Program-made: the position numbers and the translations under genes
Shown here: one piece after another, positions 1-7,928 of the stretch
How positions within the stretch are numbered: position 1 is the stretch's first letter
Layout of the letters: every line of letters starts with the position of its first letter
Notes under the pieces: generated by a model
Told to the model about the DNA's origin: nothing
The model's database searches: none
Seen by the model: only the letters and a program-made list of their open reading frames with translations
From: Eubacterium sp. 1001713B170207_170306_E7
GTDB taxonomy: Bacteria; Bacillota; Clostridia; Eubacteriales; Eubacteriaceae
Assembly: GCF_015547515.1 (NCBI RefSeq)
Contig: NZ_JADMVE010000002.1
Coordinates: 62,001 to 126,000, forward strand
Direction of reading: 5' to 3'
Length of the DNA stretch: 64,000 nucleotides

Positions 1-52
1 CAATGGCGATCATGGCCGCCAGACCATACCGTCCCTTCGCGGATATACGCAT
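1..52 (-). CDS. Rrf2 family transcriptional regulator, N-terminus only
   Basis: Read on the minus strand, an ATG at 50-52 opens the peptide MRISAKGRYGLAAMIAI and runs off the window. A GGAGG ribosome site lies just upstream (about 59-65). The opening 'MRIS.KGRYGL.AM' is the standard start of Rrf2/IscR winged-helix regulators, which often sense Fe-S clusters or cysteine status. Only 17 residues are visible, so the family call is good but the specific role is unknown. The gene is divergent from the large permease at 201. Confidence 0.8.
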   Translation of the reverse strand, partial: MRISAKGRYGLAAMIAI

Positions 53-143
53 TGCGATACCTCCAATTCATAGTAAGTAAATATGTTTAATTCGATTATA
101 TCCTGAAAAGGCGCACGCGTCAAGTTAATCGGTTAAATTATGG

Positions 144-172
144 TTAAACATTTCAGATTAATGTGTTAGAAT
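144..172 (+). promoter_or_regulatory. Putative promoter of the FtsX-type permease
   Basis: TTAAAC (144-149) and TAGAAT (167-172) are separated by 17 bases, and a TG lies just before the -10. The start codon follows at 201. The -35 is weak. Confidence 0.45.
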
Positions 173-200
173 AAGACCAGTATGAGAAAATGAGGGAAGT

Positions 201-3200
201 ATGAAAGCATTAAGAAAAGATACAGTGCGGGAAATACGGAAATCCCTGAGCCGTTTTTTGTCCATCGTGGCCATTATCGCTCTGGGAATCTGTTTCTTTG
301 GCGGCGTTAAGAGCACCAGTCCCAGCATGAAATACACAGCCAACCAATATTTTGAAGAACAGAAGCTGGCGGATATCCATCTGGTATCCACCTATGGCTT
401 TACCGATGACGATGTGGCGGCCCTGAAAAAGGTGGACGGCGTGGCAGCCGTCATGCCGTCCTACTCTACCGATGTGATTGTGGAAAACGGCGAAAAGCGT
501 CCAGTGTTCAAGGTGCTGGCCGTACCGGCTGAGGACGGCCTGAACCAGCCCCTGCTGCTGGAGGGCCGCATGCCGGAAAAGGATAACGAGTGCGTGATCG
601 AGAAGCCGGACATCACCGGACCGCATACGGGCCGGAATGCCTACAGCATCGGAAGCACCATCAGGATGTCGCCTGAGGTGGGTGACAAGAAGCTGGAGGA
701 CACCCTGTCCCAGAATGAGTACACAGTGGTGGGCTATATCCGTTCGCCCCAGTACATCTCCATCGAACGCGGCTCCACCTCCGTGGGCAGCGGGGATATT
801 TCTTTCTATATGATGGTTAAGCCCGGGGTCTTTAAGACCGAGCGCTACACCGACGCCTATGTCTACTCCACGGCCAGTGCGGATGGCGTCTCGGCCTATA
901 GCACTGAATACAAGGATGCGGTGTCGGCGCTGGAAAGCCGTCTGGAAACTGTGGGCCACGACCGCCTGCAGGTCAACTATGATGATATTATAACCACAGG
1001 CACCCAGGAGCTGGATAAGGCTAAACGGGAGCTTCTGGACGCCCAGACCACCTTCGAGGAGGAGATCCAAAAGGCTGAGCAGAAGCTGCGCGACGCCGAA
1101 CAGCAGATTGCTGACGGCGAGGCCGATCTGGCAGAGGGACAGAGAAGCTATGACGAGATGGTGGCCTCTACCACAGCGACCTTAAATGAAAAGGAGGCTC
1201 AGTTAAACGCAGCGGCAGCCCAGCTGGCCTCCGGACAGCAGCAGTACGCCGAGGGACTGAGCCAGTACGGCCAGAACAAGGCCGCCTATGAGGCGGGCAA
1301 ACCGGCCGCGGAGGCCGCCATTGCCGAGGCTGAAAAGCAGCTGTCCGATGCGGCCCAGGGTATTGCGCAGCTAAAATCCGCCATCGCCCAGATTGAGGCG
1401 ATCCCGGAAGAACAGCGGCCGCCAGAGCTTAAGGAAAAACTGAAACAGCTGAAAAGCCAGCTTGAGACAGCGCAGGCGGCTTATGATGCCGGGAGCGCGG
1501 AGCTGGCCGCGAACAGACAAAAGCTGGCCGATACTGAGAATCAGCTGGCAGCGGCTAAGGCCCAGCTGGACCAGTCAAAGGCGGCACTGGACAGCGGAGC
1601 CGCCCAGGCGGAGCAGGGAAGAGCTGCCATCGCCCAGGGCTGGCAGCAGCTGGAGCAGGGTAAGACTCAGGCCCAGCAGCAGCTGGCAGAAGGGCAGCAG
1701 CAGCTGGACGACGCCCGGAAACAGCTGGCGGAGGGCCGCGCGGAGCTGGAAACCCAGCGCGCCGAGGGACAGCAGCAGCTGGATGACGCCAGACAGAAAA
1801 TCGCAGACAGCGAGAAGGAGCTGAAGGATGTAGACTTTGGCAAATGGTATGTGTTTAACCGCGACGATAATCCGGGCTACAGCGGTTACGGTGAGGACGC
1901 CAACCGCATCGACAACGTGGCCGGTATTTTTCCAGTGTTCTTCCTGCTGGTGGCGGCGCTGGTAGCTTTTACGACCATGACCCGCATGGTCGAGGAGCAG
2001 CGCATGGAAATCGGAACTTTAAAGGCACTGGGCTACAGGCCGGCCAGTATTGCATCCAAGTTTGTGATCTACGCGGCCCTGGCCGCCGCGGTGGGCTGTG
2101 CCATTGGCGTGGTCAGCGGCATCAATACCCTGCCGGGGTTGATCGTAGGCGCTTACAGCCTGCTATATCAGGTACCGGCGTTGTCACTCTCAGTGCCGTG
2201 GGGCGCCATCATTATCAGCTGTATCATCACCCTTTTGTGCACTGTGGGCGCAGCGGTTTTGATCTGCTCTGTGGAGCTGAGAGAGGAGCCTTCTGAACTC
2301 ATGCGGCCAAAGGCCCCGAAGATCGGTAAGCGGATTTTTCTGGAAAAAATTCCATTCATCTGGAAACGCATGGGCTTTATCTCAAAGGTGACTGCCCGAA
2401 ATATCCTGCGCTACAAGGCCCGTTTCTTCATGACCGTTATCGGGATTTCCGGGTGTACCGCCCTGATTCTGGCTGGTTTTGGCCTTCAGGACTCGATCTT
2501 TTCCATCATTCCCAAGCAGTTTGAGGAAATCTCTGTCTACGACGGCATGATGGCCTTTAAAAATGAGGATACTCTGGAGGCCAAAGCGCCCCTTGAGTCC
2601 GAGCTTAAGGCCGATCCTCAGGTTAAGGACGGCATGCTGGCCAAACAGCTGAAAATGAGTGTGGCGCTGGACAACGGCGGTCATTCCAAGGACGCTTACC
2701 TCTACGTGCCGGAAACGCCCGGTGATATGAACCGTTTCATCGACCTAAGGCACCGGAAGGAGCCGGATAAAAAGCTGACTCTGGACGACAGTGGGGCCAT
2801 TATCACCGAAAAACTCGCAAATGACCTTGGGATTCAGGTCGGCGACACGATCCGGCTGTATTCAGATGATCGGGAATTTAAGATTAAAGTTGCGGACATT
2901 ACAGAAAACTATATTGAAAATTATGTGTACGTGTCGCCAAAGGCCTATGAAGCCGCTTCGGGCGAGCCGGCCAAATACAATGTGGCTTATTTTAATCTGA
3001 AGGACACCAGCACAGATGCAGAAAACGCCTTTGGAGAAAAGTGGCTGGATAACAGCGATGTGGTGTCAGTGAGCTTTACGGGCAGCATCGTCAAATCCTC
3101 CACCGACAGTCTGAGCAGCCTGAACATGGTGGTGCTTGTCATGCTGGTGGCCGCTGGGGCTCTGGCCTTTGTGGTGCTCTATAATCTGACCAACATTAAT

Positions 3201-3521
3201 GTGTCGGAGCGCGTGCGGGAGATCGCCACCATCCGGGTTCTGGGCTTTTATGACCGGGAGACCAACAATTACATCTTCAGGGAAAACATCATCCTGTCCT
3301 TTATCGGCATGCTCATCGGCCTGGGACTGGGAATTATCCTGAACAACTTTATCATCACCACTGTGGAGACCGACATCGTCATGTTCGGCCGGGGCATCGA
3401 CCCGAGCAGCTACGTTTTTGCCTGTATCTTCACCATAGCCTTTACGCTGATTGTCAATCTTTTTATGGCGCCGGTGATCAAAAGAGTGGATATGGTTGAG
3501 TCGCTCAAGAGTATTGAGTAG
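201..3521 (+). CDS. Large FtsX-domain ABC transporter permease with central coiled coil
   Basis: 1106 residues. An N-terminal membrane segment (about 18-40) is followed by an extracytoplasmic region, then a Gln/Ala/Glu-rich coiled coil (about 270-545). The first FtsX domain (about 570-700) contains the 'EEQRMEIGTLKALGY' signature, and the second (about 970-1100) has 'VREIATIRVLGFY'. This two-FtsX architecture is that of MacB/YknZ-like permeases, which transmit ATPase strokes across the membrane rather than move small solutes. The long coiled coil suggests reach toward the cell wall or an outside partner. GGGA before ATG 201 serves as ribosome site. No ATPase gene follows; GNAT comes next, and on the other side only the start of a divergent Rrf2 gene is visible, so the partner must be encoded elsewhere. 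A hairpin at 3528-3560 follows. Confidence 0.85.
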   Translation: MKALRKDTVREIRKSLSRFLSIVAIIALGICFFGGVKSTSPSMKYTANQYFEEQKLADIHLVSTYGFTDDDVAALKKVDGVAAVMPSYSTDVIVENGEKRPVFKVLAVPAEDGLNQPLLLEGRMPEKDNECVIEKPDITGPHTGRNAYSIGSTIRMSPEVGDKKLEDTLSQNEYTVVGYIRSPQYISIERGSTSVGSGDISFYMMVKPGVFKTERYTDAYVYSTASADGVSAYSTEYKDAVSALESRLETVGHDRLQVNYDDIITTGTQELDKAKRELLDAQTTFEEEIQKAEQKLRDAEQQIADGEADLAEGQRSYDEMVASTTATLNEKEAQLNAAAAQLASGQQQYAEGLSQYGQNKAAYEAGKPAAEAAIAEAEKQLSDAAQGIAQLKSAIAQIEAIPEEQRPPELKEKLKQLKSQLETAQAAYDAGSAELAANRQKLADTENQLAAAKAQLDQSKAALDSGAAQAEQGRAAIAQGWQQLEQGKTQAQQQLAEGQQQLDDARKQLAEGRAELETQRAEGQQQLDDARQKIADSEKELKDVDFGKWYVFNRDDNPGYSGYGEDANRIDNVAGIFPVFFLLVAALVAFTTMTRMVEEQRMEIGTLKALGYRPASIASKFVIYAALAAAVGCAIGVVSGINTLPGLIVGAYSLLYQVPALSLSVPWGAIIISCIITLLCTVGAAVLICSVELREEPSELMRPKAPKIGKRIFLEKIPFIWKRMGFISKVTARNILRYKARFFMTVIGISGCTALILAGFGLQDSIFSIIPKQFEEISVYDGMMAFKNEDTLEAKAPLESELKADPQVKDGMLAKQLKMSVALDNGGHSKDAYLYVPETPGDMNRFIDLRHRKEPDKKLTLDDSGAIITEKLANDLGIQVGDTIRLYSDDREFKIKVADITENYIENYVYVSPKAYEAASGEPAKYNVAYFNLKDTSTDAENAFGEKWLDNSDVVSVSFTGSIVKSSTDSLSSLNMVVLVMLVAAGALAFVVLYNLTNINVSERVREIATIRVLGFYDRETNNYIFRENIILSFIGMLIGLGLGIILNNFIITTVETDIVMFGRGIDPSSYVFACIFTIAFTLIVNLFMAPVIKRVDMVESLKSIE

Positions 3522-3527
3522 CATGGG

Positions 3528-3560
3528 AAGAGGCAGAGAGCGGAACGCACCCTGCCTCTT
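3528..3560 (+). terminator. Hairpin after the permease, possible weak terminator
   Basis: AAGAGGCAG and CTGCCTCTT pair as a 9-bp stem around a 15-base loop. There is no proper T-run, so termination is uncertain. Confidence 0.35.
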
Positions 3561-3624
3561 AAATAGACTCAAATGTATGGAAAATAAGAGGTTTCATGAA
3601 ACCAGGTGAGATTTTGGAGGTAAA

Positions 3625-4071
3625 ATGATAATAACTGCGGTCAAAGACAGCGATAAAACAAATTTTATGGCACTTTTGCTTCTTGCCGATGAAGATTTGA
3701 AGATGATCGAGAAATACCTGTATCGCGGAGAACTGTTTGCCCTGTATGATGATGGCTTAAAAAGCGTTTGCGTTGTTACGCGGGAGAGCGATTCTGTCTG
3801 CGAATTGAAAAACATAGCTACTTATGAAAAATGGCATGGAAAAGGTTATGGAAGCCAACTTTTAGAACACGTATTTTCGCATTACAAAGATCAATATGCA
3901 ACAATGCGTGTGGGAACAGGTGATGTCCCGTGGATTTTACAGTTTTACCAGAAAAATGGTTTTAAGCCATCTCACAGGGTTCGGAACTTTTTCAACGATA
4001 ACTACGACCACCCGATGTTTGAGGATGGTGTTCAGCTGGTAGACATGGTTTATTTAAGCAAAGACTTATAA
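3625..4071 (+). CDS. GNAT family N-acetyltransferase
   Basis: 148 residues, a usual length for a single GNAT domain. '[23 protein letters not shown]' (about residues 57-79) holds the acetyl-CoA pyrophosphate-binding motif of form R/Q-x-x-G-x-G/A, followed by '[21 protein letters not shown]', the typical beta5/alpha4 end of the fold. It should transfer an acetyl group from acetyl-CoA to an amine; the substrate cannot be told. GGAGG stands 5 bases ahead of the ATG. The gene is more AT-rich than its neighbours and stands alone between a permease and a non-coding stretch, which fits a mobile accessory gene. Confidence 0.85.
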   Translation: MIITAVKDSDKTNFMALLLLADEDLKMIEKYLYRGELFALYDDGLKSVCVVTRESDSVCELKNIATYEKWHGKGYGSQLLEHVFSHYKDQYATMRVGTGDVPWILQFYQKNGFKPSHRVRNFFNDNYDHPMFEDGVQLVDMVYLSKDL

Positions 4072-4320
4072 TTTAAGCGTCCGCCGGCGAACCTGGCATG
4101 GGCGCTGTAAAAAGTTTTCTGCTTGGCCTGGGCTCCTGATCTGGCGGAAGCACAGCGGACTATGAGCAGGGTAAAGGTAAAGATGTTTAAAGCCTTTTAG
4201 AATGGGAGAAGAAAGTCCGATGGAGCTGGATAAGACCATTATCGGCGGCTATCTTGGATCAGCTCTGCTCTGTTTTAAGCGGCGGATTTTTAGAAATTAA
4301 TAGAAAAACGGAAAATTTTA
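4072..4320 (+). other. Non-coding stretch with decayed-looking short reading frames
   Basis: No gene of normal size. A frame from ATG 4098 reads MGAVKSFLLGLGS, then TGA, then SGGSTADYEQGKGKDV and a stop, with no ribosome site. A second short frame starts at 4220 (MELDKTIIGG..., 26 codons) behind a weak GGGAG. These look like remnants of lost genes; neither is recognised. Confidence 0.4.
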
Positions 4321-4354
4321 AGGCGAGGTGAAAAATCACCCGCCTCTTTTTTTA
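4320..4354. terminator. Bidirectional hairpin terminator
   Basis: GGCGAGGTGA and TCACCCGCC pair with one bulged base; T-rich sequence follows on the plus strand and A-rich sequence precedes it. It ends the minus-strand operon of 4356-5010 and any reading from the left. Confidence 0.55.
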
Positions 4355-4355
4355 T

Positions 4356-4796
4356 CTACCGCTGCCGGTAATAAACCCAAAAGGCCAGGAAAATCACAAG
4401 CGTAACGATCAGGACAGCGCCCAGAGTATAAAACAGGACCGGGCTGAAAAAGGAACAGACAATGCCGCCGAATCCCAGAAGCGCAAAGGTAAGGTAGAGG
4501 GTGCTTCGACAGGTTCTCAGCTGAATGGACTGGTTGCGCTCATCCTTTTCGGCGATTTCAAGGGCTTCGAGCGTTTCGGAGGACTTGAGGGCCTGGGCGT
4601 AACGGATAATGCGATAAACGCAGACAGCCTCAATACCTGCGAACAGACCGATGCTTTTTGAAAAGACAGCAGTGTCGGGCGGTCCGAAGGACGAAAGGCT
4701 GTACAGAACGCCGGCAGCGGCGGCCAGCGCACCGATGACGGCGATGAGAACACTGAGCGTTAAGCGCCGGACGATGGTTTTTCTAAAGGAATTCAT
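4356..4796 (-). CDS. Four-TM membrane protein, partner of XRE regulator
   Basis: 146 residues from the ATG at 4796, chosen because AGGAGG lies 8 bases upstream. Four hydrophobic segments are visible (roughly 11-35, 47-65, 96-113, 117-138) with a polar cytoplasmic stretch after the second. The start overlaps the 3' end of the XRE gene by 14 bp, so the two are translationally coupled. Pairs of a small XRE protein and a DUF3796/DUF2178-like membrane protein of about this size are common in Firmicutes; their function is not known. I do not recognise a specific family with certainty. Confidence 0.75.
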   Translation of the reverse strand: MNSFRKTIVRRLTLSVLIAVIGALAAAAGVLYSLSSFGPPDTAVFSKSIGLFAGIEAVCVYRIIRYAQALKSSETLEALEIAEKDERNQSIQLRTCRSTLYLTFALLGFGGIVCSFFSPVLFYTLGAVLIVTLVIFLAFWVYYRQR

Positions 4797-5010
4797 GGCT
4801 TTTTTCCTCCTCATCAATTTCTGAGAAATCAAAGACCTGTTCGATGGCCAGGCCAAAGTATTTTGAGATTTTATACGCGAGGGCCAGCGAGGCCGTGTAC
4901 TTTTCATTCTCGATGGAGGTGATGGTCAGCCGGGTGACCCGGACGGCCCTTGCCAGTTCGGCCTGGGAAATATGCCTTTGTTTTCTCAATTCGCGGATAC
5001 GTGTTTTCAT
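4783..5010 (-). CDS. XRE family HTH regulator (YozG/Cro-like)
   Basis: 75 residues, nearly all a Cro/C1-type helix-turn-helix: 'ELRKQRHISQAELARAVRVTRLTITSIENEKYTASLALAYKIS', ending with 'IEQVFDF', the usual close of the small stand-alone XRE regulators. It is divergent from the ABC exporter at 5143, and a large palindrome (5073-5123) sits between them, so it is a natural candidate for autoregulation and control of the exporter. That link is inference. The gene is followed by a coupled membrane protein. Confidence 0.9.
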   Translation of the reverse strand: MKTRIRELRKQRHISQAELARAVRVTRLTITSIENEKYTASLALAYKISKYFGLAIEQVFDFSEIDEEEKSHEFL

Positions 5011-5072
5011 TCCGAAGCTCCTGTTTTTTTCTAATCATAATATAAAAACAGGAAAACGACAAGTATCAGCGC

Positions 5073-5123
5073 AAAATAGTATAGCACACTATACAATATT
5101 TGTATAGTGTGCTATACTATTTT
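5073..5123. promoter_or_regulatory. 51-bp perfect palindrome, probable operator
   Basis: The left arm (5073-5096) and right arm (5100-5123) are perfect reverse complements of 24 bases around TAT. Each arm contains its own smaller dyad, TATAG-4 bases-CTATA, so the site holds two nested operators. It ends 19 bases before the ATG of the ABC transporter ATPase and overlaps the likely promoter region of it. Two-dyad operators of this type suit a dimeric repressor bound twice. Confidence 0.85.
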
Positions 5124-5142
5124 TGGAAAGAGAGGAGAAAAG

Positions 5143-5895
5143 ATGGCATTCATTGAACTGAAACAGGTGAGCAAAAGCTTTGGAAGTGTGCAGGCGTTAA
5201 ATCAGCTGGACCTGGACATTGGGCAGGGATCGGTCTGCGCGCTCCTGGGCCATAACGGCGCGGGAAAGACCACGACGCTGCGGCTGATCCTGGGTCTGCT
5301 GTCACCAGACAGCGGTGAACTCACGGTCGGCGGTCTGAACCCAGTGCAGGACGGCGATGCGGTTCGGCGCATGTGCGGCGTACTGTCGGAGGATACGGGA
5401 CTGTACGAGCCCTTAAGCGTCTATGATAACCTGAGCTATTTTGCAAGACTTTACGGCATGACACGCGGAGATTACGATGCCCGGATCGACGCCCTGCTGG
5501 CGCGCCTTGATATTTTAGATAAGAAAAACCTGGCAGTCAGAGGCTTTTCAACAGGTATGAAGAAAAAGGTGGCCCTGATCCGCGCGATGCTGCACCGTCC
5601 GCGCCTGCTGCTTCTGGATGAACCCACAAGCGGCCTGGATCCGGTGAGTATTGAGCATCTGCGCGCCATCCTTACAGAGCTGACGGAGCAGGACGGCGCC
5701 ACCATTGTCCTCACCACTCACAATCTCAGTGAGGTGGAGCGGGTGGCGGACCAGATCGCCATATTGCGCTATGGCCGGAGTATTTTTACCAACACATTGG
5801 AGGCCTTGAGGTGTGAGACCGGCGGCGGGGATTTTGATCTCGAAAGGCTGTATATGAAGATTGAAGGGCAGGCGGCTGAACATGGACGGGATTAA
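5143..5895 (+). CDS. ABC transporter ATP-binding protein (ABC-2 exporter type)
   Basis: 250 residues from ATG 5143, which has GAGGAG 6 bases ahead; an upstream GTG at 5107 lies inside the palindrome and is not used. Walker A GHNGAGKTT is at 36-44, the signature FSTGMKKK at about 135-142, Walker B LLLLDEPTSGLD at about 157-168 and the H-loop 'TTHNLSEVERV' near 191. The signature 'STGMKKK' instead of LSGGQ is usual for bacitracin/Nod-type drug and antibiotic exporters. It energises the permease encoded next, whose start overlaps its end by 14 bp. Confidence 0.93.
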   Translation: MAFIELKQVSKSFGSVQALNQLDLDIGQGSVCALLGHNGAGKTTTLRLILGLLSPDSGELTVGGLNPVQDGDAVRRMCGVLSEDTGLYEPLSVYDNLSYFARLYGMTRGDYDARIDALLARLDILDKKNLAVRGFSTGMKKKVALIRAMLHRPRLLLLDEPTSGLDPVSIEHLRAILTELTEQDGATIVLTTHNLSEVERVADQIAILRYGRSIFTNTLEALRCETGGGDFDLERLYMKIEGQAAEHGRD

Positions 5896-7279
5896 AGCAG
5901 TCTGCGCCCAGCAGTGGCGGCTGACCCTCAGGGATAGCGGTACCTTGGCCTTTTATGCCTGCGGCGCCCTCCTTATCGGCGGGCTGCTGCCCCTGTGGCA
6001 GGCGGCCGGCCCCTTTGTGCTGAACGCCATGGTGCTGTACCCGCTTTTTCTCCTAAAGCAGTGGGCGTCCGAGACTTTTGCGGCTGAGAAGGAAACGCGG
6101 ACGCTTGAGAGCCTCCTGGCCACCAGTGTGCGTAAAAAACAGTTGATTTTGGGAAAGGGCGCGTTCTGCCTCGAGGCCTCGGGGGGCTGCTTCTGCCTGA
6201 GCCTGATGCCGCTGCTCATTTTAAAGGCAGCAGCCGGTGTTTTACCCGATGTCACTGGCCTGATGCTGCTCGCTGTGACCGGGTTTTTTATCCTGGGCGC
6301 GTTGTGCCTTACCCTGACCGGGTTGTACACATCGGCGGTATCCGCCGATGTTCAGGAGGCCGGAGGCCGGGGGCTGTGCTTCTTGATCCCTGTTGGCTTT
6401 TACCTGATCGTGCTGCTCACGCTGGTTTCTCAGGAGCAGACCGAGGCGGCCCTGCTGCTGGGCGGGGTCTTTCTGCTGATGGCGGCCCTGCTGAGCAGCT
6501 GGGCGCTGCGGCGGCTGTGCAGATTGGAGCGGGCAGGTTTTCTATCAGCCACGGCGTGGAGAGCAATGGCAGGATATACGCGTCAGCGGGATACCCGTAT
6601 ACAGAGCCTGGTGGTGCTGAGCCATGAGTGGCGGTATTTCAGGGCGCTGGGACGTTTTAAGTTCAGCCTGCTGATTTTTACACTGGCCCCGGCTGTTTTT
6701 ATGGTCCTCTGGCATTACTTTTTTGGCGCGGGGAGTGTCTACGCGGCTCTGGCGGTTTTGAGCCTTGGGACAGCCCGGATCACGGTAAACCTGACGGCCT
6801 ATACCATTGGCGGCGAGCGGGCCTATAAGACCTTTGAGTCTCTGCTGTCCACACCAGTCACCACCGGCGCGCTGTTTCTGGGAAAGGGACTGCTGGCTCT
6901 TTTGTTCGCGTTTGCCATCAGCGTATTGGCGTCACTGCTGATGCTGCTGGTGTCGGCCATGACCCGCGGACTGGCCGGATTAATGCTGTTTTCGCCGGAT
7001 CAGTGGCTGCTGTTGGCCGCTGGACTGCTGTTCAGCCTTTTGATGGCCTATGTTACCGGGCTGTTCAGTATGATGATGAAAAAGCCGCGTCAGGGCCTGT
7101 ATGTGTCGGCTGTTTTCAGCTTTTTGGCCGTTGTTCCGGCTTTGTTGGCCGGAACGCTGACGGGAAGTCCAGTGCTCTGGGCGGCCGGCAGCTTGTTTTT
7201 TCTGATGGCGGCAGATCTGCTGCTGGCTGGGTTTATCCACAGACGGATCAGCCGGGATCGGCTCATGGGACGGATTTAA
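5882..7279 (+). CDS. ABC-2 type transporter permease
   Basis: 465 residues from ATG 5882, inside the end of the ATPase gene. About twelve hydrophobic segments are visible in two similar halves: each half has a soluble stretch with an 'E..YKTFESLLSTPVT' / 'EKETRTLESLLATSVR' element, the conserved region of ABC-2 permeases before the third membrane segment. So the gene appears to be an internal fusion or duplication of two ABC-2 units in one chain, giving a complete transmembrane part. Substrate unknown; probably a peptide, lipid or drug exporter. A strong terminator follows at once. Confidence 0.88.
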   Translation: MDGIKAVCAQQWRLTLRDSGTLAFYACGALLIGGLLPLWQAAGPFVLNAMVLYPLFLLKQWASETFAAEKETRTLESLLATSVRKKQLILGKGAFCLEASGGCFCLSLMPLLILKAAAGVLPDVTGLMLLAVTGFFILGALCLTLTGLYTSAVSADVQEAGGRGLCFLIPVGFYLIVLLTLVSQEQTEAALLLGGVFLLMAALLSSWALRRLCRLERAGFLSATAWRAMAGYTRQRDTRIQSLVVLSHEWRYFRALGRFKFSLLIFTLAPAVFMVLWHYFFGAGSVYAALAVLSLGTARITVNLTAYTIGGERAYKTFESLLSTPVTTGALFLGKGLLALLFAFAISVLASLLMLLVSAMTRGLAGLMLFSPDQWLLLAAGLLFSLLMAYVTGLFSMMMKKPRQGLYVSAVFSFLAVVPALLAGTLTGSPVLWAAGSLFFLMAADLLLAGFIHRRISRDRLMGRI

Positions 7280-7315
7280 AAAGAGGTGGGGCGCAAAATG
7301 CGCCTCACCTCTTTT
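7280..7315 (+). terminator. Rho-independent terminator of the ABC-2 operon
   Basis: A 15-bp stem (AAAGAGGTGGGGCGC with GCGCCTCACCTCTTT, one G-U pair) encloses AAAAT and ends in a T-run. It begins at the stop codon. Confidence 0.85.
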
Positions 7316-7388
7316 GGGGTAACAGCTGAAATTTTATACATATTTATGCATTAAAAGCGTTTCGGCTTTAGCTGCGGTGTCAGGAGCT

Positions 7389-7907
7389 TTATATTAAGCT
7401 CCTGACAAAATCCAAAGCCCTTTTAATATCGGCGTCATTTGGATGCTTTTTGGCAATGCCGCCTATTTTTCCAAAGGGTCCGAAAGTGTCGTAGCCTCTG
7501 CACTGGAAGGAACCGGCCACCGCCACGTTTTTTTCCTTCAGCAGCGCCCTTGCGCCTTTGGTATAATCCCGGTAGGGAACGCCGCAGGTCGCCATTAAAA
7601 ACACGCTTTGATTTTCACCGAATGTGGTTTCTGTTATACATTTTTCAATGTTTTTATGCAGGTTGTTATAAAACACACCCGATGCGAAGCCGATCAGCTC
7701 ATAGTCTGATAAATCAAGGCGCCCCGGCTTGGCCACATCAAACAGGTCAACGTCCAGGCCATGTTTGATGCCCTCAACGACTTTTTTGGTATTTCCGTGA
7801 TGGATGGACACATAACAAATCGCGATTTTCATTTTAGCTATCCCCTGATTTTGATCCTTCTTATCCATCTCCTTGCCGATGTTCTGCATTGAAGTCAGTT
7901 CAGTCAT
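7389..7907 (-). CDS. Flavodoxin-like protein
   Basis: The core reads MKIAICYVSIHHGNTKKVVEGI, with the T/S-x-x-x-N-T phosphate-binding loop of flavodoxins, followed by 'YELIGFASGVFYNNLHKNI' and 'FLMATCGVPYRDYTKGARALL', the regions that contact FMN. It should bind FMN and act as a low-potential electron carrier or flavodoxin-domain reductase. The start is ambiguous: ATG 7907 has AAGGAG 10 bases ahead and gives 172 residues; ATG 7832 gives the classical flavodoxin start and 147 residues with a weaker AGGGGA. Shares a minus-strand direction with the upstream DegV gene, 21 bp away, probably one transcript. Confidence 0.85.
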   Translation of the reverse strand: MTELTSMQNIGKEMDKKDQNQGIAKMKIAICYVSIHHGNTKKVVEGIKHGLDVDLFDVAKPGRLDLSDYELIGFASGVFYNNLHKNIEKCITETTFGENQSVFLMATCGVPYRDYTKGARALLKEKNVAVAGSFQCRGYDTFGPFGKIGGIAKKHPNDADIKRALDFVRSLI

Positions 7908-7928
7908 AAAATCACAGCTCCTTTGCTT

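Noticed and set aside
210-1070. Long minus-strand open frame opposite the FtsX permease gene
   Set aside because: It is antisense to a clear coding sequence, His/Gly-rich in composition as expected for a shadow frame, and has no ribosome site.
4098-4193. Annotating the in-frame-TGA frame as a selenoprotein gene
   Set aside because: No ribosome site, no convincing SECIS-like hairpin after TGA and no family resemblance.
5107-5142. Longer start (GTG 5107) for the ABC-2 ATPase
   Set aside because: It lies inside the palindrome and has no ribosome site; ATG 5143 has GAGGAG at good spacing and begins the normal ABC sequence.
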